A stretch of 7,683 nt of DNA. Source: Chthoniobacterales bacterium (GTDB lineage: Bacteria > Verrucomicrobiota > Verrucomicrobiia > Chthoniobacterales > UBA10450). The stretch covers positions 1-7,683 of the forward strand of contig JACCZO010000122.1 of assembly GCA_013695925.1 (NCBI GenBank). The letters run 5' to 3'. A program made the translations under genes and the position numbers. Below, one piece after another: positions 1 through 5,622 of this stretch (position 1 is its first letter; each line of letters opens with the position of its first letter). The notes below the pieces were generated by a model that did no database searches, had not been told where the DNA came from, and saw only the letters and a program-made list of their open reading frames with translations.

Positions 1-290
1 CGGACTTTGACTTGCTTGCCCAGCCAGTCGTTCGGCACGCCCGAGATCGTGAGCTGGAATGTGTCGCAGTTGGCGCCTTCCTCGCAATCTGCCTCTCCAC
101 CCACCGCTGGCGGGACGCCCGGTGCTGTTCCCGTCCACATCACTGGCGAGGAAGTAGGAGCGATGGTGCCAGAGGGCGGAGCGGCGGCGTAGCTCAAGAA
201 CGCGAGCGAGCAGCCGAGGGCGATAAGAATGACGCTGCAGACAAGGCGCAGGCTAAAGAGACCGGATTCAGGACTAGGATTTTTACGCAT
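1..290 (-). CDS. Secreted protein, N-terminal fragment (paralog of the 880-4368 protein)
   Basis: The gene reads leftwards from the ATG at 290-288 and stays open for 96 codons to the window edge, so its 3' end is missing. An in-frame TAA lies nine codons upstream of the ATG, which makes this the likely start; no Shine-Dalgarno sequence precedes it (CTCATCTCC before ATG). Residues 1-37 look like an export signal: basic start MRKN, a long hydrophobic stretch around residues 11-33, then SYAAA as a probable signal peptidase I site. Cys27 follows Ala-Leu-Gly, so a lipoprotein reading is possible but weaker. Residues 52-96 match residues 71-113 of the central protein, sharing GVPP, a Cys, EG-NCDTF, LT-SG-P-DW and GK. 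It is therefore the start of the same secreted beta-sandwich domain. Function is not recognised beyond family membership; whether the propeller and dockerin-like tail follow cannot be seen here. Confidence 0.85.
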   Translation of the reverse strand, partial: MRKNPSPESGLFSLRLVCSVILIALGCSLAFLSYAAAPPSGTIAPTSSPVMWTGTAPGVPPAVGGEADCEEGANCDTFQLTISGVPNDWLGKQVKV

Positions 291-403
291 GGAGATGAGA
301 GGTTGAGAGTTTATATTTTAATCGTTTCGGCGAGGGAGAATGGACCTGCCGCAGCCGAGGAGGTGAGTGGCAAAAGCCCACTTCACCGATTATGACGGCT
401 TTC

Positions 404-440
404 TGCAACAAAGGTAGTAAAAAATTATTACATTTTTGCA
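404..440. promoter_or_regulatory. AT-rich imperfect palindrome, possible operator
   Basis: Nested arms TGCAA (404-408) with TTGCA (436-440), and GTAGTAA (414-420) with TTATTAC (425-431, one mismatch), surround a centre of AAAA. It lies about 115-150 bp upstream of the leftward gene in an otherwise GC-rich region. A regulator binding site or promoter-proximal AT-rich element is possible; this is only inference from symmetry and position. A terminator is less likely because the stem is AT-only. Confidence 0.25.
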
Positions 441-477
441 ATGATACCGGTTCAGCCATCACATCTCTCTGCGTCTT

Positions 478-538
478 AGGAAATCAGGAAGAAAATCTGG
501 AAACCAGGAAGCCAGGAGTGAGGAGGTCAGAAGTCAGA
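478..538. repeat. Degenerate purine-rich repeat (AGGAA / AGGTCAGA units)
   Basis: The stretch is built of related short units: AGGAAATCAGGAAG, GGAAACCAGGAAGCCAGGAG, then AGGTCAGAAGTCAGA at 524-538. It does not encode a recognisable peptide. A relative of the last unit occurs in inverse orientation at 4517-4531 (13 of 15 bases the same), so this is probably a dispersed intergenic repeat family rather than a unique sequence. Confidence 0.45.
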
Positions 539-618
539 TTGCCGGAAAGGAGCAGACGAAGAAGCTAGCGAGGAGATAAGGGTCGCCACGAACAAATAGT
601 AAGAAAGTACCGCTACTG

Positions 619-658
619 CGCCCCTTCGCATCCGTGTTTCATCGGCGTTAATCGGGTG
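619..658 (-). repeat. 40-bp dispersed repeat, copy 1
   Basis: Read on the minus strand, this 40-mer matches the plus strand at 5208-5247 in 34 of 40 positions, including an unbroken 18-base core (AAACACGGATGCGAAGGG). The unit itself contains near-repeats of CACCGAT / CACGGAT. The two copies are in inverse orientation, one in this intergenic region and one at the end of the broken PEP-CTERM gene, which suggests a genome-wide intergenic repeat. Confidence 0.7.
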
Positions 659-714
659 AGGTCATACGGCCGAAGGGTTCCTCAACAGCGGTGGTATAAC
701 TGTGATAAACGACA

Positions 715-744
715 AAAAAGGGCCGCTCAAAGGCGGCCCTTTTT
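715..744. terminator. Bidirectional rho-independent terminator, orphan
   Basis: A perfect 12-bp stem pairs AAAAAGGGCCGC (715-726) with GCGGCCCTTTTT (733-744) around the 6-base loop TCAAAG. GC-rich inner pairs and A/T runs at both feet make it able to work on either strand. No gene ends just before it in either direction: the leftward gene starts at 290 and the rightward gene starts at 880. It may end a small unannotated RNA or shield the promoter at 785-814 from upstream transcription. Confidence 0.8.
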
Positions 745-784
745 GCTTCGGCGCACGATTTATAAGAAACACATTGTTTAGTAC

Positions 785-814
785 TTGACCTAAATTGCCA
801 TGAGGCGATATCCT
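785..814 (+). promoter_or_regulatory. Candidate sigma-70 promoter for the 880-4368 gene
   Basis: TTGACC at 785-790 and TATCCT at 809-814 are separated by 18 bases, close to the housekeeping consensus. Transcription would begin near 821 and give a leader of about 60 bases. It lies just downstream of the hairpin terminator at 715-744. The -10 box is imperfect, so this is a prediction from motif and position only. Confidence 0.35.
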
Positions 815-879
815 ACAACGAAACCGCCGACCACGAGTGTTTCAACGCCGGCTTTTAAAACGTCAACTTTACCCATCCA

Positions 880-3800
880 ATGAAACAGCTTACAAAAACA
901 CGTCTTCGTCTGGCGAGCGCCCTCTTCTTGCTCGGCGGCATTATTTTCACCTGCGGCCTCAGCGATCTCCTGGGCGAAAACCCCCGACGCGACGCTCAAA
1001 AGACGACGAGACGGATTACACCGCCGCCGGCCGCGCCCGAAGCCACTCCCGGCTCAGGAACACTCAATCCCGGCGGTCCAAATATCAGCTGGGTGGGCAC
1101 AGGGACAGGAGTTCCGCCCTCGCCCGACGAAAGCACCTGCGTGGAGGGTGTAAACTGCGACACATTCACGCTCACCTTGTCTGGCACACCGGGCGATTGG
1201 GTGGGAAAGACCGCGCGCGTTGTCATTAGTGCCGATGACCCTGACCTGTCAGATTACGACGTCTTTATCCACAAAGGCGCAGACAACTCCGGGCCGCTGG
1301 TCGGATCCGCTGCCTCGGGCGGAACGCCGCCGGAGGTGGTCGACCTTGATCCCAATAACCCGGCCGTTGGCACCGGCGTGTTTTCTGTGCACGTGGTTTA
1401 TTTCGCAGCCACGTCAGCCGATCAGTACTCCGGAAGCGCGAGTGTGATCGGCGGCGTGCCCACACCAACGCCAACGCCAACGCCGTCACCGACGCCAGTC
1501 GCAGGAACGCCACGGTTTTTCAACTACTACGCGCCACCCGGAGTGGCCAACGACGCGGGCGAACCTACCATCGGGGTTAACTGGACGACCGAAAATGTTC
1601 CCCACCCCACCGGCACCGGCACCCAGACATTCAAGAACCAGAACCTGGACGGCACCGAAAACACCATCCTGAACGGAGGCACCGTAAACTATTACGGCGG
1701 ATTTTTGGCCTTCATGCTGCGGGTGACATTCGATGATTGTTCGTCGCCCGCGGACGCGCTCTTCGAGGAAATGCCGCTGGTGCTTGCGGCCACGCCGCGG
1801 GTCTTCGGCGATCCACTTCTCTTCACCGATCATCTGACCGGTCGGACCTTCGTTTCACAGCTTGTGGGACTGACGCCAGCGGGCGCATCCATCGAGATTA
1901 CAGATGACGATGGCGATACCTTCTCCCCGAGCCAGGGAGCTGCCCCTTCCTGTCTCGATCACCAGACCATCGGCGGTGGTGTCTTCCACACCCCTCTGCC
2001 GCCGGGATTGATATATCCAAACGCGGTTTACTATGCCTCGCAATGTGTCAGCGATGCGACGTCGCAATTGAGCCTCGATGGCGGAATCACGTTCCCAATT
2101 CAAACCGTGATGTTCACCGCCTTGGATTGCGCGGGGCTGCACGGTCACATCAAGATCGCGCCGGATGGCACCGCCTACGTTCCGGACAAGGCGTGCGCCA
2201 GCGGAGGCGTGCCATTCGTCTTTGGCGGCGAAGCGGCCGTGGCGGTGTCTGAGAACAATGGACTCACCTGGGACGTTCGGACGATTCCAGGCGCCACGAG
2301 CAATGCCGGCGTTGATGATCCCTCAGTGGGGGTCTCCTGGTGTCCGCCCGATTCCTTCGCGTGCGATAAAGCCGCACGCAGCAACACGATCTACCTCGGA
2401 TTTCTATTTGAGGATGGCCGCCCTGGAATCGCTGTCTCGAATAATAAGGGCTTGGATTGGTCCACTCCGGTGGATATCGGCGCGCTCGCTGGAGTGAAAC
2501 ACGCCGCTTTCCCGGCGGTGGTGGTGGGCGATCCCGACCGCGCGGCGTTTACTTTTTTCGGCACGACCACCCAAGGAAGTTATGATCAGCCGGAATTTCC
2601 CGGGATCTGGCATCTCTACGTCGCCACCACCTTTGACGGCGGCGCGAATTGGACGGTCCAAAACGTCACGCCAGGGGATCCCATCCAGCGTGGCGGCATC
2701 TGCGGCGATGGCACCTGCCGCAATCTGCTCGACTTCTTTGACGCGACGATTGACAAGCAGGGACGCATTCTCATCGCCGGGGAAGACGGTTGTATCGACG
2801 GCTGCGTCACAGGCGGGCCGAACTCTTTCACGGCCAAGGCATTCATCACGCGCCAGACGGGCGGGAAACGGATGTTCGCAGTCTACGATGCAGAGACAGC
2901 CGAGCCAACGCGGGCCGGCGCTCCAAAGGTGAGCGGCGGGCTCAATGCCGCCAACACGGAGGTGACACTAAACTGGCCGACGCCCGACAATGGCGGTTCG
3001 CCCATCACCGGCTATAACGTCTATCGTGCGCCTGCCGCCACCGGGCCTTTTGTCACGCCGATCGCGACGCTCCCCGGAGATATAAATACTTATGTCGATA
3101 CGACGTTTCCGGCAGGCCCCAACTATTACGTCGTCACCGCGCTGAATGCGGTCGGGGAAAGCCCCTACTGCCACCCGTTACTGGCGGAACTAGTTGACCC
3201 GCCAACTCCGTGCGACCTGCCTTATGGTCTGCTCGTCATCAACGATTTCAACGCCGACGGCACGGATAAGGATTCCGGGCAAAACACGCCAGTCGACGGC
3301 AGCGTCAACGTGAGACAGCTCTTCATCGGCGAACCATTCCTCGGCGCAGGCGTGAACAAACTCGTCTTCACCCTCAAAGTAGCGCCCTCGCTTCTCACGT
3401 CACCGCCACCCAACAGCCAGTGGTTCATCGTCTGGAACAGCCTGCCCCCGAACGATGTGACCCATGATCGCTGGTACGTCGGCGTGAGAACTGATGCTGC
3501 CGGCACGCCAACCTACGAGTATGGCAAGTTCGGACCGCCGTTGCCCTTGCCGCCTGAGCCACCAAATCCAGATGCCAATACCCCGCAGCCTCAGGGGACC
3601 AGCATCACCGATCCCACCAACATCAGTGGCAGCTATGATGTCGCTTCGGGTGTGATTCAGATGACCCTCAGCGCGAGCAAAGCCGACGACGTCGGTCGCA
3701 CAGCTGGACAGGATCTCGCGGGTCTCAACGTTCGCACCTACTTCAATCGGCTCGATCCCGGACAGCGCTCCCAAAATAATGCCTCCGATATCACCGACGA

Positions 3801-4368
3801 CAGCAGTTACACGGTCGTCGGCAATGCCACTTGCGCGCCCGTAGCCCAGCTGGTCAACGCCGTCTCTCGGAAAATCCATGGAGCAGCGGGTACGTTCGAC
3901 ATCAAGTTAGCGCCGATCGTTCCTTCCACCAGTACCGCGATCGAGTGTAGGCGCGGCGGAGCGAGTAATAACTTTCAAGTGGTCATGACTTTTGCCGCGC
4001 CTGTCACGTTTACGGGAGCTTCCGTGAGCCCGGGCACGGGCGGCGTTGCGAGCACAAGTGGCAGTGGTACAAACCAGGCCACCGTAAACCTCACCGGCGT
4101 CAATAATGCACAGACGATCACCGTCAATTTGTTGGGCGTCTCCGCTGGCGGGGCTCCGACCGACATTCCCGTCCGAATGAGCGCGTTGCTGGGCGACACC
4201 ACCGCGGATACGGCCGTGAACTCCGCCGACGTCAGCCAGACGAAGTCCAGGTCAGGAAAGGTGGTTACCGGCGACAACTTCCGCTCCGATGTTACCATCG
4301 ACGGCAACCTCAACAGCGCCGACGTCGCGCTCGTCAAAAGCAAATCCGGGACGGCTTTGCCGCCGTAA
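880..4368 (+). CDS. Secreted multidomain Asp-box propeller / FnIII / dockerin-like protein
   Basis: A 1162-residue exported protein. An in-frame TAA at 856-858 leaves the ATG at 880 as the first start; no Shine-Dalgarno sequence precedes it. Residues 1-30 form a signal peptide (KQLTKTRLR, then a hydrophobic core to about 27). Cys25 lacks a proper lipobox. Residues 66-192 are a beta-rich domain shared with the left-edge gene, 194-206 a Thr-Pro linker, and 211-670 a probable beta-propeller with Asp-box-like turns at 341-348, 398-405, 457-464, 520-527 and 584-591. RNLLDF (614-619) and DGC-x3-C (636-642) recur in the right-edge paralog. Residues 678-773 are fibronectin type III, 774-985 a beta module interrupted by a Pro-rich stretch (885-905), 996-1100 a module opening with SRKIHG, and 1103-1161 a dockerin-like pair of loops (D1106, D1110, N1114, D1117; D1137, D1141, N1145, D1148). 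Such propellers occur in sialidases and other glycan-acting or glycan-binding proteins, but I could not identify an active site. A strong terminator follows the stop. Confidence 0.92.
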   Translation: MKQLTKTRLRLASALFLLGGIIFTCGLSDLLGENPRRDAQKTTRRITPPPAAPEATPGSGTLNPGGPNISWVGTGTGVPPSPDESTCVEGVNCDTFTLTLSGTPGDWVGKTARVVISADDPDLSDYDVFIHKGADNSGPLVGSAASGGTPPEVVDLDPNNPAVGTGVFSVHVVYFAATSADQYSGSASVIGGVPTPTPTPTPSPTPVAGTPRFFNYYAPPGVANDAGEPTIGVNWTTENVPHPTGTGTQTFKNQNLDGTENTILNGGTVNYYGGFLAFMLRVTFDDCSSPADALFEEMPLVLAATPRVFGDPLLFTDHLTGRTFVSQLVGLTPAGASIEITDDDGDTFSPSQGAAPSCLDHQTIGGGVFHTPLPPGLIYPNAVYYASQCVSDATSQLSLDGGITFPIQTVMFTALDCAGLHGHIKIAPDGTAYVPDKACASGGVPFVFGGEAAVAVSENNGLTWDVRTIPGATSNAGVDDPSVGVSWCPPDSFACDKAARSNTIYLGFLFEDGRPGIAVSNNKGLDWSTPVDIGALAGVKHAAFPAVVVGDPDRAAFTFFGTTTQGSYDQPEFPGIWHLYVATTFDGGANWTVQNVTPGDPIQRGGICGDGTCRNLLDFFDATIDKQGRILIAGEDGCIDGCVTGGPNSFTAKAFITRQTGGKRMFAVYDAETAEPTRAGAPKVSGGLNAANTEVTLNWPTPDNGGSPITGYNVYRAPAATGPFVTPIATLPGDINTYVDTTFPAGPNYYVVTALNAVGESPYCHPLLAELVDPPTPCDLPYGLLVINDFNADGTDKDSGQNTPVDGSVNVRQLFIGEPFLGAGVNKLVFTLKVAPSLLTSPPPNSQWFIVWNSLPPNDVTHDRWYVGVRTDAAGTPTYEYGKFGPPLPLPPEPPNPDANTPQPQGTSITDPTNISGSYDVASGVIQMTLSASKADDVGRTAGQDLAGLNVRTYFNRLDPGQRSQNNASDITDDSSYTVVGNATCAPVAQLVNAVSRKIHGAAGTFDIKLAPIVPSTSTAIECRRGGASNNFQVVMTFAAPVTFTGASVSPGTGGVASTSGSGTNQATVNLTGVNNAQTITVNLLGVSAGGAPTDIPVRMSALLGDTTADTAVNSADVSQTKSRSGKVVTGDNFRSDVTIDGNLNSADVALVKSKSGTALPP
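1459..1497 (+). repeat. Hexanucleotide repeat encoding a Thr-Pro linker
   Basis: Imperfect units of CCAACG encode residues 194-206 (PTPTPTPTPSPTP), between the N-terminal domain and the propeller. Six-base units keep the frame when gained or lost, so linker length could vary between strains. Thr-Pro stretches of this kind are typical flexible linkers in secreted multidomain proteins. Confidence 0.75.
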
Positions 4369-4398
4369 GGCGCCGCGCGAAATCCTGACGCGGTTTTG

Positions 4399-4438
4399 AA
4401 TCGCGCTCGTCACGATGGCGAGCGCGATTTCTTTTTTT
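4399..4438 (+). terminator. Rho-independent terminator of the 880-4368 gene
   Basis: A perfect 11-bp stem pairs AATCGCGCTCG (4399-4409) with CGAGCGCGATT (4419-4429) around a 9-base loop, followed by TC and seven T residues (4432-4438). It starts 31 bases after the stop codon and points rightward. The minus strand lacks a T run after the stem, so it is one-directional. It suggests that the downstream lipoprotein gene is transcribed separately. Confidence 0.9.
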
Positions 4439-4442
4439 GAGC

Positions 4443-4470
4443 CCAAGTTTGCGCTAGCGAAAAAGCTTGG
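4443..4470. other. Imperfect hairpin just after the terminator
   Basis: CCAAG (4443-4447) pairs with CTTGG (4466-4470), TTT (4448-4450) with AAA (4460-4462), and the centre is the self-complementary CGCTAGCG (4452-4459). A second overlapping pairing is GTTTGCG (4447-4453) with CGCAAAC (4474-4480). It lies about 125 bases upstream of the lipoprotein start. It could be part of an untranslated leader or a protein binding site; its role is unknown. Confidence 0.3.
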
Positions 4471-4504
4471 ACCCGCAAACGCCGGCGATTGAGGTCAATC
4501 GCCC

Positions 4505-4531
4505 CTACCTCTGACCTCTGGCTTGTGACCT
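4505..4531 (-). repeat. Degenerate AGGTCAGA-type repeat
   Basis: On the minus strand this reads AGGTCACAAGCCAGA followed by AGGTCAGAGGTA. The first 15 bases match 524-538 on the plus strand in 13 positions. It lies in the gap before the lipoprotein gene and seems to be a second member of the intergenic repeat family seen at 478-538. Confidence 0.35.
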
Positions 4532-4595
4532 ATCTGCCGCGGCAAGCGCGGGCAGCGCTTGCGCTCGGGCGAGCGGTACGGCAAACTCTCCGGCC

Positions 4596-5177
4596 GTGGC
4601 CCACCCTTCTCTTCGCCTCTCCATTTCTCTCGTCGTTACGCTGGCGGCTTTCGCCGGTTGCTCCAAGCGCCCAGCGCCGGCGGAGGTTCCCGCGAAGCCA
4701 TCATCCACCGTCGCGGAGGTAACGCCATTGCCGCCTTTGGATACCTGCGCTTTGCTTACGGCTGAAGAGATCAAGAACATCACCGGGGAAGCGCCCACCG
4801 CGGTCACTCCGAGCCGCACTGACGGTGGTGGCTTCGAGGTCGGGCAATGTTCTTACAATCTGCCAACCTACAGCAATTCCATCGTCATTTCCGTGACCCG
4901 CCGCGGCGCCGGTCCCGGCGCGCGCGATCCGAAGGAGTTCTGGGAAAAGAAAATCGAGCAACCTGCGGAGGGTGAACGCGAGGAGAAGCATCGTGAGCCG
5001 GACCGGGTGGCTGACCTCGGGGATAGCGCGGTCTGGGCGGGCACGGCCGTAGGTGGGGCGCTTTATGTTCTGAAAGGCGATGTTTTCATCCGGATAGGCG
5101 TCGGCACCTTCGGCGGAGGAGAAAAGCGCAAGGAAAAGGTGATTGAGCTGGGGCGGCTGGTGGTGAAGCGGATGTGA
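4596..5177 (+). CDS. Small putative lipoprotein (DUF3558-like features)
   Basis: A 193-residue protein starting at GTG. The frame is open back to a TGA at 4512-4514 but has no ATG or TTG there, and GTG at 4596 places a signal sequence correctly. Residues 1-21 form a short hydrophobic leader ending AAFAGC, with Cys22 as the probable lipidated residue; the -3 position is Phe, so the lipobox is slightly unusual. A Pro/Ala-rich tether (about 24-48) leads to a compact domain with Cys51 in DTCALLTAEEI and Cys85 in VGQCSYN, a plausible disulfide. Later come a charged helix (111-134) and the DLGDSAVW and LYVLKGD strands (140-162). The layout (CALLT, one further Cys, DLGD-A-W, a last amphipathic helix) resembles DUF3558-type lipoproteins, whose role is unknown. 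No Shine-Dalgarno sequence is visible. It follows a strong terminator, so it probably has its own promoter, which I could not locate. The likely site is the outer membrane or periplasm. Confidence 0.8.
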   Translation: MAHPSLRLSISLVVTLAAFAGCSKRPAPAEVPAKPSSTVAEVTPLPPLDTCALLTAEEIKNITGEAPTAVTPSRTDGGGFEVGQCSYNLPTYSNSIVISVTRRGAGPGARDPKEFWEKKIEQPAEGEREEKHREPDRVADLGDSAVWAGTAVGGALYVLKGDVFIRIGVGTFGGGEKRKEKVIELGRLVVKRM

Positions 5178-5207
5178 GGCAGATTTTCTATTTCCGATTG
5201 ATCTGGC

Positions 5208-5247
5208 CACCGATTTAACACCGATCAAACACGGATGCGAAGGGCCG
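5208..5247 (+). repeat. 40-bp dispersed repeat, copy 2
   Basis: This copy matches the minus strand of 619-658 at 34 of 40 positions, with 18 contiguous identical bases. It overlaps the last codons and the stop (5217-5215) of the minus-strand PEP-CTERM remnant, so the residues after the Arg cluster of that protein are encoded by the repeat. It also fills most of the space after the lipoprotein stop at 5177. Confidence 0.7.
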
Positions 5248-5584
5248 TCGGCGGCGGCGAAGCGCAATCAAACCGACCGTACCTAGACCGCCCAGAATCA
5301 ATAGCGACCAAGTGGATGGCTCGGGAATGACGGTGATGGTGTAACCAACTTCCGGCGCGTTGAAATAATCGAACGCTTCGTTGTTGATGCCCGATCCCTT
5401 CGGTTGGTCGTGGTGTAAAGCACGTAAGTGGCGAGCGGCGCGTTCGTCAGCGAGAAGCTATAGGTCGCCAGTTTCGCCGTGCCCGTTGTTCCGCAGGCGA
5501 GTCGGAAGTCGCTCCCAAGTCACCGGTGAGGGTACCTTGCTGATCGATCAGATACCCGGGATCGCGTTGTCCCGAGGTGTCGCT
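5215..5584 (-). pseudogene. PEP-CTERM protein, truncated and frameshifted remnant
   Basis: The minus strand encodes the end of an exosortase-sorted surface protein, but only in pieces. From about 5584 one frame reads SDTSGQRDPGYLIDQQGTLT and on to about 5495. The protein then continues one frame over as ACGTTGTAKLATYSF and LTNAPLATYVLYTTTN to about 5403. A second shift at about 5400-5403 leads to KGSGINNEAFDYFNAPEVGY, then the sorting tail: VIPEPSTW, the hydrophobic segment SLLILGGLGTVGLIAL and an Arg cluster, ending at TAA 5217-5215. Each shift fits a one-base deletion. A TAA at 5587-5585 closes the first frame upstream, and only about 40 bp separate the remnant from the stop of the right-edge gene, so the N-terminus and signal peptide are gone. 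Family knowledge: PEP-CTERM tails are processed by an exosortase and mark envelope or extracellular proteins. Assembly error could explain single shifts but not the missing front half. Confidence 0.8.
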
Positions 5585-5622
5585 TTATTTTTTTCGGGCT
5601 GGCGGTTTTTCCTTGTCTTTTC

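Larger units (their letters stand above)
291..879. other. Divergent intergenic region without a convincing gene
   Basis: This 589-bp stretch separates two divergently transcribed paralogs. I see no coding sequence with recognisable protein character on either strand. It holds an AT-rich imperfect palindrome, a purine-rich degenerate repeat, a copy of a 40-bp dispersed repeat, a strong hairpin terminator and a promoter candidate for the rightward gene; each is listed separately. For the leftward gene, the AT-rich TTAAAATATAAA on the minus strand at about 309-320 could be a -10 region, but no good -35 box sits at the right distance, so I do not call a promoter there. Confidence 0.6.

Noticed and set aside
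12..395. A 127-codon plus-strand open frame at the left edge
   Set aside because: It is antisense to the minus-strand N-terminal fragment, which matches the central protein residue by residue.
478..658. CRISPR-like array in the intergenic repeats
   Set aside because: The units are degenerate, unevenly spaced and without equal-length spacers.
866..913. Lipoprotein signal at Cys25 of the central protein
   Set aside because: The residues before the Cys are Ile-Phe-Thr, which do not fit the lipobox; an ordinary signal peptide explains the region better.
3400..3879. A 159-codon minus-strand open frame inside the central gene
   Set aside because: It is a shadow of the plus-strand reading frame, whose homology to the right-edge paralog continues through this region.
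5180..5205. Possible hairpin terminator after the lipoprotein stop (CAGAT with ATCTG)
   Set aside because: The stem is only 5 bp with a 16-base loop and no T run follows it.
4701..5267. A 188-codon open frame on the minus strand opposite the lipoprotein gene
   Set aside because: The plus-strand frame has a signal sequence and a sensible mature domain, whereas the minus frame is Arg/Ala-rich without domain character.
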